A DNA stretch of 64,000 bases from Paludibaculum sp. (lineage in GTDB: Bacteria > Acidobacteriota > Terriglobia > Bryobacterales > Bryobacteraceae), in assembly GCA_029973955.1 (NCBI GenBank), contig JARKQJ010000079.1, positions 1 to 64,000 of the forward strand, given 5' to 3'. Under the pieces are notes generated by a model. It was not told the DNA's origin. It did no database searches and saw nothing but the letters and a program-made list of their open reading frames with translations. Both the position numbers and the translations under genes were made by a program. The first letter of the stretch is position 1. Each line of letters begins with the position of its first letter. Positions 16,287 through 24,916 of this stretch are shown in pieces.

Positions 16287-17771
16287 ATGAAACGTATTGG
16301 GTGTATTTTGTTGTGGCTGGCCTGCGCCGCACTCGCCGCGCCGGCCGCGGAAGTGCGCTCCGGCACGATCCTCGAACTACGCCTCCAGCAGCAATTGACG
16401 TCCTACTCGTCCAAGCCTGGCTCGGAGGTGCGGGCCACGCTGATTGCGCCCGTGCGGGTGAACGGCGATACGCTCCTGCCGATGGGCTCCACCGTGCGCG
16501 GCACGCTCAGCGAAGTGAAGCGGATCGGCTGGGGGTTGAAGAACCTGCGCGCGTCGATGCGGGTGGACTTCGACACGGTGCAGTTGCCGGACGGCACTTC
16601 GCACGACATCAAGGCGCGCCTGGCCGCGGTGGACAACGCCCGCGAGTCAGTGGACGAAACCGGCAAAATCGTGGGCATCCGCGCCACGGCGCCGATGGGC
16701 TACCGCGCGGCGGGCATCGCGCGCAATCTCTTCTTCTGGGATCCGCTGATCCAGGTGGTGCTGGCGGGCACTACGGCGGCCGTGCTCAACTTCCCAGAAG
16801 CTGAAATCCACTTCCCCGTCGGAACAGAAATGCAGTTGCGGCTGACGGAGCCGCTGGATCTGGATACCACGTGGTCCACGCCGCTGCCGAAGCTGGCCAC
16901 CACGGAAGAGAGCCGCAAACAGATTCTGAATCAGATCCGAGCCATGACGTGGCGTACGCAGACGAAAACCTCCGCCAAGCCCGCCGACATCGTGAACCTG
17001 GTGTTCCTGGGCGATCCCGAGTGGCTGGAGCGGGCCTTCAGCGCCGCTGGCTGGAGCGAGGCGGACCGCCTGACGAAGTCGACCGGATGGAAGACGTTCC
17101 ACTCCTTCGCCGAAGCGCGGCCCTATGAGAAAGCGCCGATGAGCCCGATGACGCTCGACGAAAATCCGGCCTCGCTGCAGTTCTCGAAATCCCTGAACAA
17201 CTATTCGCGGCGCCATCACCTGCGTGTGTTCAACCAGGCTGAGCAGTGGAACGGCCACCCGGTGCTGGCCGCCTCTTCCACGCAGGACCTGGCCATCACG
17301 GTGTCGTTTTCCAACCGCCGCCTCATCCACGTGATCGATCGCAATATCGACAACGAACGGGCCAAGATCGTCAACGATCTGGTCTACACCGGCTGCGTGG
17401 ACGCGGCTGAGATTATCCACCGGCCGTGGGTGCCCACCAATACTGAAGTGGCCACCGGCGAGCAGATCCAAACCGATGGCGCGGTGGCGGTGCTGGAGAT
17501 CAATCCCTGCCGGAACCCTTACCGCACGCTGCCCGGCGAAGATCCCATGGCCGTCAGCGGCGGCTGGTGGCAGCGGCTGGGACGCCAGGTGGTGCTCACC
17601 ATCGGGAACGACTTCACCTTCAACAACCCCATCTACCAGGCCGGCAAGGGCACGCAGTTCCTGTTGCGCCGCGCGTTGAAGAAAGAAGACCGCACACAAC
17701 CGGTGCGGGCTTCTCTGTTACCCGTCCCCGAACGGCAGACCGATCTCTCACCCGCGGTTCTTCCCGACTGA
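16287..17771 (+). CDS. secreted LssY_C domain protein
   Basis: A 494-residue protein with a signal peptide (MKRIGCILLWLACAALAAPAAE). Residues 22-180 form a beta-rich N-terminal part with a TAGTILELRL-like stretch (SGTILELRLQQQLTSY) repeated in spirit near residue 170 (VGTEMQLRLTEPLDL). From about residue 230, DIVNLVFLGDPEWLERAFSAAGW begins an LssY C-terminal domain. The LssY_C domain occurs alone or fused to phosphatase-like proteins; its activity is unknown. A second LssY_C protein is encoded at 24917-26914, showing that this domain is used repeatedly here. The gene is monocistronic or followed after 48 bp by the MscS gene. Confidence 0.75.
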   Translation: MKRIGCILLWLACAALAAPAAEVRSGTILELRLQQQLTSYSSKPGSEVRATLIAPVRVNGDTLLPMGSTVRGTLSEVKRIGWGLKNLRASMRVDFDTVQLPDGTSHDIKARLAAVDNARESVDETGKIVGIRATAPMGYRAAGIARNLFFWDPLIQVVLAGTTAAVLNFPEAEIHFPVGTEMQLRLTEPLDLDTTWSTPLPKLATTEESRKQILNQIRAMTWRTQTKTSAKPADIVNLVFLGDPEWLERAFSAAGWSEADRLTKSTGWKTFHSFAEARPYEKAPMSPMTLDENPASLQFSKSLNNYSRRHHLRVFNQAEQWNGHPVLAASSTQDLAITVSFSNRRLIHVIDRNIDNERAKIVNDLVYTGCVDAAEIIHRPWVPTNTEVATGEQIQTDGAVAVLEINPCRNPYRTLPGEDPMAVSGGWWQRLGRQVVLTIGNDFTFNNPIYQAGKGTQFLLRRALKKEDRTQPVRASLLPVPERQTDLSPAVLPD

Positions 17772-17819
17772 CAACGCTCTCCCCACGGTGAGCAGTTTCG
17801 TTCTAATCTATTGACTACA

Positions 17820-19403
17820 ATGCGGCGCCTCATTGTCCTTCTCTTTGCCATTCTCGGCGTGCTGGCGGCAGAGGAGACTTCCGCGCCTGTGCTGTTCGAG
17901 GGCAAGGAGGTATTCGTCATCCGGGCCGGCGTCCCGCCCTTCACGGCACAACGCCGCGCCGCGGAGGTCGAGCGGCGCCTGGATGCGCTCGCGGAATTAA
18001 AGAAATTGCCGGTGGTCACCATACTGCCGCTGCCTGAGCAGAACAGCTATGCACTCGTGCATGGCGAATTTCTTATCTTCCTAGTCACGTCCGTGGACGG
18101 AGCCTCCTACGAGATGCCGCCCTTGATGCTGGCCAAGAAGTGGTCCGCGGCCATCAACAGGGCGCTGGCCGAGTCGAAGCGCACGCACTCGCTCACGGCC
18201 TACCTCACGGGCGCGCTCAAGTCATTGGCCGCGTGGAGCGCATTTCTCCTGCTCATCTATCTGGTTCGCTTCAGCTTCAACTGGACCACGGGCTTCGTCG
18301 AGAGATGGGTACAGAAGCAGACCACCGAGCGCCAGGCACGCGGCTTCAGCCTGCAGTTGTGGCAGCGCGCCGCCAAAATCGTTCTCACCATCCTCAAGCT
18401 GGCCATCGGCGTCCTCCTGTTGTTCCAGTTCTCGTTCGTCCTCTCCTACACCTTCAGCCACTTCCCGCAAACAGCCAACATCTCCACCACTTTTCTCGAC
18501 TACCTGAAAACCGTCTTCGGCGGAATCGGCTCCAGCGTGGTTCAGTACATCCCCAACGGCGGCGTGGTCATCATCGTCATTCTGTTGGCCTATTACCTGC
18601 TCAGCGGCTTGAAACTGGTGGCCACGGCCCTCCAGCACGGCGATCTCACGATCCCGGGCATCCACCCCGAGATGGCCAAGCCCACCTACCAACTGGTGCG
18701 CATCCTGGTGTGCATCTTCGCCCTCGTGGTGGCGTTCCCATATCTGCCCGGCAGCGGATCGGATGCTTTCAAGGGCGTTTCGATCCTGGTCGGCGTGCTG
18801 ATCTCTTTCGGCTCAGGCTCATCGGTCGGCAATATTCTCGCCGGCATCGTGCTGACATACATGCGGCCCTTCCGTGTGGGCGACCGCGTGAAGATCGCCG
18901 ATACTCTAGGCGATGTGCTGGAGAAGACGCTGCTGGTGACCCGCGTTCGAACCATCAAGAACGTCGAGGTGGTGATCCCCAATTCGGCGATCCTCGGCAA
19001 CCAGATTCTGAACTACTCGGCCATGGTGCGCTCGCGCGGCCTGATACTCCACACCACCATTACCATCGGCTACGATGCCCCTTGGCGTGATGTGCACCAG
19101 GCGCTGATCGACGCCGCCCTGGCCACCGACGCCATCCTGCCCGATCCGCGCCCCTTCGTGCTGCAGACCGCGCTCAACGACTTCAACGTCGCCTACGAAA
19201 TCAACGCGTACACCGACCGCCCCAACGAGTTCGAATTCACATACGCGCGCCTGCACTCGAACATCCAGGACTCGTTCAACCGCGCCGGCATCGAGATCAT
19301 GTCACCCAACTACTTCGCGCTGCGCGACGGCAACACAGTCACCATCCCCGAAGCTCACCGCCCGCCCGGCTACACGCCGCCTGGCTTCCGCGTCGAGCCC
19401 TGA
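17820..19403 (+). CDS. MscS family mechanosensitive ion channel
   Basis: A 527-residue inner-membrane protein. After a signal-like N-terminal segment there is a soluble extracytoplasmic stretch of about 110 residues, then three to five transmembrane helices. The pore-lining helix and beta domain follow (ILVGVLISFGSGSSVGNILAGIVLTYMRPFRVGDRVKI, split here only to show the family core around residues 320-360), where SFGSGSSVGN and PFRVGDRV are the MscS signatures. The C-terminal alpha/beta domain has VVIPNSAILGNQILNYS. The ATG at 17820 is preferred to an in-frame TTG at 17811. Function is release of solutes on hypo-osmotic shock. The last 102 bp overlap the convergent radical SAM gene. Confidence 0.9.
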   Translation: MRRLIVLLFAILGVLAAEETSAPVLFEGKEVFVIRAGVPPFTAQRRAAEVERRLDALAELKKLPVVTILPLPEQNSYALVHGEFLIFLVTSVDGASYEMPPLMLAKKWSAAINRALAESKRTHSLTAYLTGALKSLAAWSAFLLLIYLVRFSFNWTTGFVERWVQKQTTERQARGFSLQLWQRAAKIVLTILKLAIGVLLLFQFSFVLSYTFSHFPQTANISTTFLDYLKTVFGGIGSSVVQYIPNGGVVIIVILLAYYLLSGLKLVATALQHGDLTIPGIHPEMAKPTYQLVRILVCIFALVVAFPYLPGSGSDAFKGVSILVGVLISFGSGSSVGNILAGIVLTYMRPFRVGDRVKIADTLGDVLEKTLLVTRVRTIKNVEVVIPNSAILGNQILNYSAMVRSRGLILHTTITIGYDAPWRDVHQALIDAALATDAILPDPRPFVLQTALNDFNVAYEINAYTDRPNEFEFTYARLHSNIQDSFNRAGIEIMSPNYFALRDGNTVTIPEAHRPPGYTPPGFRVEP

Positions 19404-20354
19404 GTCCTCCCGCGAAAACAGCTCCATCTGACCCCAAGCCGCCTGTGCCGTGCGGCCCTTCAGCCCATACTTGCCTCGCAGCTCAGCTACGCGCAACTGT
19501 AACCGCTCCGCCAGTTCTCCACGCACATAGCCACTGCGCCCGTAAGCGGCGCGGTAGGCGTTCGCCAGATGCGGAAACTCGCGTTCGAGCACCGGCAGAA
19601 ACACCGCGCGAGCACACTCCTTCAGGAACAGCAGTTGCGCCCCGTAACTGCGCGCGCCGGCCGCTGCGGCGGCCCGCGCCACCGCCTCCAGGCTCGACGG
19701 CGAATCGTTGATGCCGGGCATCACGGGACTGGTGAAAACCGACGTCTCAACGCCCGCTTCCGACAACTGGCGGAGCGCGTCGATTCTTAAGTCCGGCCGC
19801 GGCGCCAGCGGCTCCATCAGCCGCGCCAGCGTCGCGTCCATCGTCGTCACCGTCATGTTCACTCGCACGCGATTGCGCCGCGCAATGCCGGCCAGCAACG
19901 CGGCGTCCCGCGCCACCAGGTCCGACTTCGTGGTGATCGCAACCTGGTAGCCCGTCTTCCGCGCAAAAACCTCGAGCAAGCTCCGCGTGATCCCGTAGCG
20001 CCGCTCGGCGGGCTGGTACGGATCCGTGGCAGTGCCTATGGCGATCCACTCGCCCGGCCTCACCGCTTTCAACTCTCGCGCAAACGCGGCCGCATCCACA
20101 CCTTTTGCGAAGATCAGCCGTTCGAAGTCCAGGGGATCGCGGTATTCCATAAACTCGTGCGTGTAGCGCGCATAGCAGTACTTGCAGGCGAATTCGCAGC
20201 CGCGGTAGGGATTCAGCGTCCATTGGAAGGGCATCAGGCTGCCGGAGGCGCAGCGGTTCAACAAGCGGCGCGTGGGCAACTCACGGTATTCCACGCGGAC
20301 CTTTTCGGCGAGCACGGCGCCCTGGCGGGCCTGTTTGGCAATGCCGGCGAGCAT
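19302..20354 (-). CDS. radical SAM protein, SPL/Rv2578c-like family
   Basis: A 350-residue radical S-adenosylmethionine protein. The cluster-binding cysteines are Cys53, Cys57 and Cys60 in GCEFACKYCYARYTH (CX3CX2C). GTATDPYQPAERRYGITR and KSDLVARD are typical of the spore-photoproduct-lyase-like family that includes mycobacterial Rv2578c. The biological substrate is unknown. Members usually end shortly after a QxxLF motif; here QMELF is followed by 37 further residues, almost all encoded antisense to the tail of the mscS-like gene. That suggests loss of the original stop codon. The gene is divergent from the GH116 gene with a 60-bp AT-rich gap. Confidence 0.88.
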   Translation of the reverse strand: MLAGIAKQARQGAVLAEKVRVEYRELPTRRLLNRCASGSLMPFQWTLNPYRGCEFACKYCYARYTHEFMEYRDPLDFERLIFAKGVDAAAFARELKAVRPGEWIAIGTATDPYQPAERRYGITRSLLEVFARKTGYQVAITTKSDLVARDAALLAGIARRNRVRVNMTVTTMDATLARLMEPLAPRPDLRIDALRQLSEAGVETSVFTSPVMPGINDSPSSLEAVARAAAAAGARSYGAQLLFLKECARAVFLPVLEREFPHLANAYRAAYGRSGYVRGELAERLQLRVAELRGKYGLKGRTAQAAWGQMELFSREDSGLDAEARRRVAGRAVSFGDGDCVAVAQREVVG

Positions 20355-20414
20355 GGTCTATATTCGCTTTTTATTCTCCAGTCGTCAAGCGCCGATTTGC
20401 GATATCGTGTTCCC

Positions 20415-23027
20415 ATGTCCACCAACCGGCGCATGTTCTTGAAAACCGCCACGGCATTGCCGGCGGCGGCCGCGGTTCAGGAGCAGCCCGCACAGCAGCC
20501 GGCCGCGGCGGCGTCGGCCGCCACGGCTCAGAAGGCGCCGGCCATTCAGTGGCCGCGCAGGTTCACAGGCCGGCGGTTGCGGCAGATCGCCTTCCCGCTG
20601 GGCGGGATTGCAGCCGGCTCGATTAGCCTCGGCGGGCGCGGGCAGTTGCGCGATTGGGAGATCTACAATCGGCCGGACAAGGGCAGCCAGCCGGCCTATG
20701 CGGTGCCTTCGATCTGGGTGCAGGTGGCGGGCCGCAAGCCGGTGGCGAAGGTGGCGGAAGCACGTTATCAGGAACCGTATGAGGGCTCGTCGGGGCTCGG
20801 CTCGAACAACGCCCCGGGGCTGCCGCGGCTGGAGTCTGCCGTGTTCACGGGGGAATATCCGCTGGCGCGGATCGATTTCAGAGACCGCCGCCTGCCGGTG
20901 AGGCTGTCGCTGGAAGCCTTCACGCCGTTCTTCCCCTTGGACGCCGACGCTTCCGGACTGCCCGGCACAGTGCTGCGCTACAAGGTGACGAACCCCGGCA
21001 CGGCTCCGGCGCAGGTGGCGCTGTGCTGGTCCATTGAGAATCCGGTGGGCGTGCAGCGGGACGCCAATAATGCGCGGCCGCCGGTGGACAAGCGGGAAAA
21101 TGAGCGCCGGGACTCGGGCCAGTTGCATGGCCTGGTGATGACCAACGCCGGGCTGGCCGAAGAGAGCCCCGTGCGCGGCGATTTCACCCTGGCGGCCCTG
21201 AGCGGCGCGGCGGGCGCGGGCGAAGTGAGCATCTGGCGCGGCTGGCCCAAGGGCCGTTGGTGGAACAGCCCGATGCTGTTCTGGGATGAGTTTTCCACCA
21301 AGGGCCGACTGGAGGCCGAACCGGCGCAGCGCGGGCCGGTGGGCGCGGTGTCGATCCGCAAAGAGGTGGCGCCCGGCGCCACGGAGGAGTTCGTCTTCCT
21401 GCTCGCATGGCGCTTCCCCAACCGCACGCCCCAACACTGCGGCTGGCGCGCCGGCACGGGCCAGGAGAAGACCATCGTCGGCAACCACTACGCCACGCGC
21501 TTCCAGGACTCCTGGGCCGCCGCCGAGCATCTGGCCGCGCACCTGCCGGAGCTCGAGAAACCGACGCGCGCCTTCACCGCCGCCATGCGCGACTCCACGC
21601 TGCCCGGCTCCGTGAAAGACGCCGCCATGAGCAACCTCTCCACGCTGGCGACGCAGGTCTGCTTCCGCACGGCCGATGGCGAGTTCCACGGGTTCGAGGG
21701 CGCCAACGACAAGTCCGGCTGCTGCCACGGCTCGTGCACGCACGTGTGGAACTACGAGACCACCACGGCGCACCTCTTCCCTTCCCTGGCCAAGAGCCTG
21801 CGCAACGCCGCGTTCTCCCACATGTTGGACGAACGCGGCGCCATTCACTTCCGCGAAGTGCTGCCCAAGGGTTCCGGGCGCTCCGGCCTGGCCGCGGCCG
21901 ACGGCCAGATGGGCCAGATCATGAAGGCCTATCTCGATTACCGTCTGTCGGGCGACAAGGCCTGGCTGAGCGCCGTCTGGCCCGCCGTGAAACGCTCGGT
22001 CGAATTCGCCTGGATTCAGGGAGGCTGGGACGCCAACCGCGACGGTGTGCTGGAAGGCGCGCAGCACAACACCTACGACGTGGAGTTCTACGGGCCCAAT
22101 CCGCAGTGCGGCGTCTACTACCTGGGCGCGTTGCGCGCCGCCGAGGAGATGGCCCGCGCCGTGGGCGATGCGCAGTTCGCCGCCACCTGCCGCGGCCTCT
22201 TCGAGAAGGGCTCGCAGTGGATCGACGCTAACCTCTTCAACGGCGAATACTACATCCAGAAGGTGCAGGGCGTGAAGAAAGGGTCGATCGCCGCCAATCT
22301 CGTCTCAGACATGGGCTCCGACGATACCGAGCAGCCCGAATACCAGGTGGGTGACGGCTGCCTGGTGGACCAGCTCATCGGGCAGTATCAGGCAGATGTG
22401 TGCGGGCTGGGTCCGCTGCTGAAGCCGGACAACATCGCGAAGACGCTGGCCTCCATCTATCGCTACAACTACAAGCGCTCACTCGAGGAGCACGTCAATG
22501 TGCAGCGCACCTTCGCGCTGAACGACGAAGCGATCCTCGTGGTGTGCGACTACGGCAAGGGTACGCGCCCGCGCATTCCGTTCCCTTATTACGCGGAGCT
22601 CTTCACGGGCCACGAGTATTCCGCCGCGTCGCACATGATGTACGCGGGCATGGTGGAACAGGGCATCGAATGCGTCGAGAACATCCGCTTCCGCTATGAT
22701 GGCGAGCGCCGCAATCCGTGGGATGAAGCCGAATGCGGCCACCACTACGCGCGCGCCATGGCGGCCTGGACCACGGTGCTGGCGCTCTCAGGCTTCGCCT
22801 ACGACGCGCCTTCAGGCAAGCTGCAGGTGGCGCCCCGGCTGCGCCGCGCGCAGTTCCGCTCTTTCTGGTCCACGGCCACCGGCTGGGGCACGTTCGAACT
22901 GGGCCAGAAGTTCACGCTGAAAGTGGAGGCCGGCCGGCTGGAGATCCAATCGCTCTCCTTGCGCGGCAAAGCCGTGAAACTGGCCGCGCCGTTTGTGGCC
23001 GAGCCCGGCAAGCCGTTCAGCGCGTAG
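20415..23027 (+). CDS. GH116 family beta-glycosidase (glucosylceramidase-like)
   Basis: An 870-residue secreted glycosidase. A leader with MSTNRRMFLKTATALPAAAA is Tat-like; the in-frame extension further upstream runs antisense to the radical SAM gene and was rejected. The N-terminal beta domain (about 60-330) begins FPLGGIAAGSISLGGRGQLRDWEI, characteristic of GH116 and non-lysosomal glucosylceramidase. The (alpha/alpha)6 domain contains CCHGSCTHVWNYE, HNTYDVEFYGPNP and VDQLIGQY with Asp652, which aligns with the acid/base motif of GBA2-type enzymes. I do not assign the nucleophile. Likely substrates are beta-linked glucosides or xylosides. The next gene starts 71 bp downstream and may be co-transcribed. 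Confidence 0.88.
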   Translation: MSTNRRMFLKTATALPAAAAVQEQPAQQPAAAASAATAQKAPAIQWPRRFTGRRLRQIAFPLGGIAAGSISLGGRGQLRDWEIYNRPDKGSQPAYAVPSIWVQVAGRKPVAKVAEARYQEPYEGSSGLGSNNAPGLPRLESAVFTGEYPLARIDFRDRRLPVRLSLEAFTPFFPLDADASGLPGTVLRYKVTNPGTAPAQVALCWSIENPVGVQRDANNARPPVDKRENERRDSGQLHGLVMTNAGLAEESPVRGDFTLAALSGAAGAGEVSIWRGWPKGRWWNSPMLFWDEFSTKGRLEAEPAQRGPVGAVSIRKEVAPGATEEFVFLLAWRFPNRTPQHCGWRAGTGQEKTIVGNHYATRFQDSWAAAEHLAAHLPELEKPTRAFTAAMRDSTLPGSVKDAAMSNLSTLATQVCFRTADGEFHGFEGANDKSGCCHGSCTHVWNYETTTAHLFPSLAKSLRNAAFSHMLDERGAIHFREVLPKGSGRSGLAAADGQMGQIMKAYLDYRLSGDKAWLSAVWPAVKRSVEFAWIQGGWDANRDGVLEGAQHNTYDVEFYGPNPQCGVYYLGALRAAEEMARAVGDAQFAATCRGLFEKGSQWIDANLFNGEYYIQKVQGVKKGSIAANLVSDMGSDDTEQPEYQVGDGCLVDQLIGQYQADVCGLGPLLKPDNIAKTLASIYRYNYKRSLEEHVNVQRTFALNDEAILVVCDYGKGTRPRIPFPYYAELFTGHEYSAASHMMYAGMVEQGIECVENIRFRYDGERRNPWDEAECGHHYARAMAAWTTVLALSGFAYDAPSGKLQVAPRLRRAQFRSFWSTATGWGTFELGQKFTLKVEAGRLEIQSLSLRGKAVKLAAPFVAEPGKPFSA

Positions 23028-23098
23028 CGGTTAGCGGTTCCGTGGAACCTGCGCCGGCGGGAATTCGTCTTCTATCAGTGACTGGCCAAGTTACAAAG

Positions 23099-24328
23099 AT
23101 GACGAACCGACTCATTGCAGTCACTCTATTTGTGTCCGCATTTGCCCGCGCCGGGGAATCGGAAGCGCTGGCCTACGACGAGCGCATCCGGGCGCGGCAT
23201 ATGCCCTATGCCATGGTGATGGATCCCTGGATGGCCGAGCCCGGCGGCGACGGCATTGAAGGCTACACGCGCTGCGGAGACTCCGCCCTTTGGACCGGCC
23301 TGTTCCTGGCCTCGCAATCCTACCGCTATTCCGTGACGCACGATCCGCAGGCGCGCGCCAATGTCATGGACGCACTCAACGGCATCCGTAAGCTGGTGGA
23401 TGTCACCGGCACCGACGTGCTGGCCCGCTGCGCCGTTCCTATGGATTCGCCTTACGTCGAATGGATCGCATCAGAAGAGAGCGCGAACAGCATTCGCGCC
23501 GGCGTGGTCGACGGCATTCCGCACATCTGGGTGGGCAACACTTCACGCGACCAGTACCTGGGAGCCTTCTTCGGACTCACCGCCGCCTGGAACCTCATTC
23601 CTGAAACCGAAGTGCAGGGTTGGGTCTCCATGCTCGCCACGCGCATGCTGAACCGCCTCATGGCGGATGGCTGGCTCGTGCGCATGCCGGAGGGCGAGAT
23701 CACCACCACTTTCCTCGGCCGTCCGGATCACCAGTTGGCTCTTCTGCGCCTGGGCCGGCGCTGCAACTCCGGCCGCTTCGCCACCGCCTACCGCACGCTG
23801 GCCTCCCTCTCCGCGCAGACCGTCCCAGTGCCCATCAGCGTGGAAGTGCAGGAACTGCACGACTCTTACTACAAGTTCAATCTCGATCACATGGCCTTCT
23901 ATATGCTCCTCTATGGAGAGGATACCTGGTGGTTCCGCACGGGCTACCGGAACGGCTTCGACATTCTGCGCAAGGCCACCGACGACCACCAGAACGCCTT
24001 CTTCGACATCATCGACACCGCCGTCAACGGGCAAAATGAAACGCGCGACCAGAGGGTCCGGGATAACCTCGAGGCGTTTCTCCGCCGCAGTCCGGAGAAC
24101 ACCTATCTCGACCTCTCTGACCGCTATCCGCCCTGTGACGGCCGGATGGATCGCACCTGCCAGGTCATTCCGGTGGAAGACCGCCTGCCCGCGGATTTCC
24201 TCTGGCAGCGCAGCCCCTTCCAACTGCAGGGCGGCGTCTATCCCAATATCGAGAACTCGGGCCTGGACTATTCGCTTCCTTATTGGATGGCGCGCTACTA
24301 CAAAGTGCTGCCGGCGCCCCCGGAATAG
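23099..24328 (+). CDS. secreted hypothetical protein, possibly (alpha/alpha)6 barrel
   Basis: A 409-residue protein with a signal peptide (MTNRLIAVTLFVSAFARAGE). I do not recognise a named family. Several helical stretches of regular length and motifs such as GDSALWTGLFLASQSY, SRDQYLGAFFGLTAAW and FNLDHMAFYMLLYGED resemble alpha/alpha-barrel carbohydrate-active enzymes or their relatives. It contains six cysteines, which could form disulfides after export. Placement directly behind the GH116 gene on the same strand suggests a role in the same glycan degradation, but that is inference. The ATG at 23099 is the only start giving a signal peptide. Confidence 0.7.
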   Translation: MTNRLIAVTLFVSAFARAGESEALAYDERIRARHMPYAMVMDPWMAEPGGDGIEGYTRCGDSALWTGLFLASQSYRYSVTHDPQARANVMDALNGIRKLVDVTGTDVLARCAVPMDSPYVEWIASEESANSIRAGVVDGIPHIWVGNTSRDQYLGAFFGLTAAWNLIPETEVQGWVSMLATRMLNRLMADGWLVRMPEGEITTTFLGRPDHQLALLRLGRRCNSGRFATAYRTLASLSAQTVPVPISVEVQELHDSYYKFNLDHMAFYMLLYGEDTWWFRTGYRNGFDILRKATDDHQNAFFDIIDTAVNGQNETRDQRVRDNLEAFLRRSPENTYLDLSDRYPPCDGRMDRTCQVIPVEDRLPADFLWQRSPFQLQGGVYPNIENSGLDYSLPYWMARYYKVLPAPPE

Positions 24329-24363
24329 TCCCCGTGCGCCCGTAAGAGTGCCACAATGAAGCC

Positions 24364-24861
24364 GTGGCATCCTTTCGTGACCGCCGGCAACCAGAGCTTC
24401 TGCGCTTCCCCGGCGAACTACGCACGAAAGTTCTGATCTGCTGCGCCCTCTTCGTCAACCTTCTTTGCGGGCTCGTCTCGCTGGCCGTCTCTTCGCCCTG
24501 GCAGATGCGCACGTTCGATTTCCTGCTCCTCGCCGTCGTATCTTTTCTCGAACTCCGCTCCTGGCCGGGCGAGATCACTCTGGATCCCAGGGGCATTCAA
24601 CTGCTGAACCTGTTCGGCCGGCCCGCGCGCTCCATCGCCTGGAAGGAAGTGACCGGGATGGAAGAGACGCAGGAGTTCGGCAGCCGCCTGGCCAAAGCGC
24701 TGGGCCTCACCACGGACATCCTGCTCATTCACAGCGCCGATCCGTTCCACACCATCGCGCACACCTCGCGCCACCCGGACCGCGACCGGCTTCTGCGAGA
24801 GTACCAACTGTACCTGAAAGAGGCGGCTCCCCGGCATGCCCCGCCTGCAACCCGCCCATAA
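24364..24861 (+). CDS. membrane protein with two TM helices and a PH-like cytoplasmic domain
   Basis: A 165-residue protein read from a GTG start. Two hydrophobic segments (about 22-45 and 50-65: VLICCALFVNLLCGLVSLAV, FDFLLLAVVSFLEL) are followed by a beta-rich stretch beginning ITLDPRGIQLLNLFGRPARSIAWKEVTGM. That pattern resembles bacterial PH-domain membrane proteins, in which the strand reading LDxxGI...W.dI is typical. No catalytic motif is present. It lies between two secreted-protein genes and 55 bp before the lectin-hydrolase fusion gene. Confidence 0.6.
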   Translation: MASFRDRRQPELLRFPGELRTKVLICCALFVNLLCGLVSLAVSSPWQMRTFDFLLLAVVSFLELRSWPGEITLDPRGIQLLNLFGRPARSIAWKEVTGMEETQEFGSRLAKALGLTTDILLIHSADPFHTIAHTSRHPDRDRLLREYQLYLKEAAPRHAPPATRP

Positions 24862-24916
24862 ATGGACACATCCAATGGATGTTGATTTCGACGCAATCGC
24901 TCTTCGGAGGATCTCC

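Noticed and set aside
20385..22067. 560-codon minus-strand frame inside the GH116 gene
   Set aside because: Antisense shadow rich in Arg, His and Ala with no domain; the GH116 protein on the other strand has family motifs throughout.
22733..23098. N-terminal extension of the 409-residue protein into the GH116 gene
   Set aside because: The extension overlaps the GH116 coding region in another frame and would hide the signal peptide that starts at ATG 23099.
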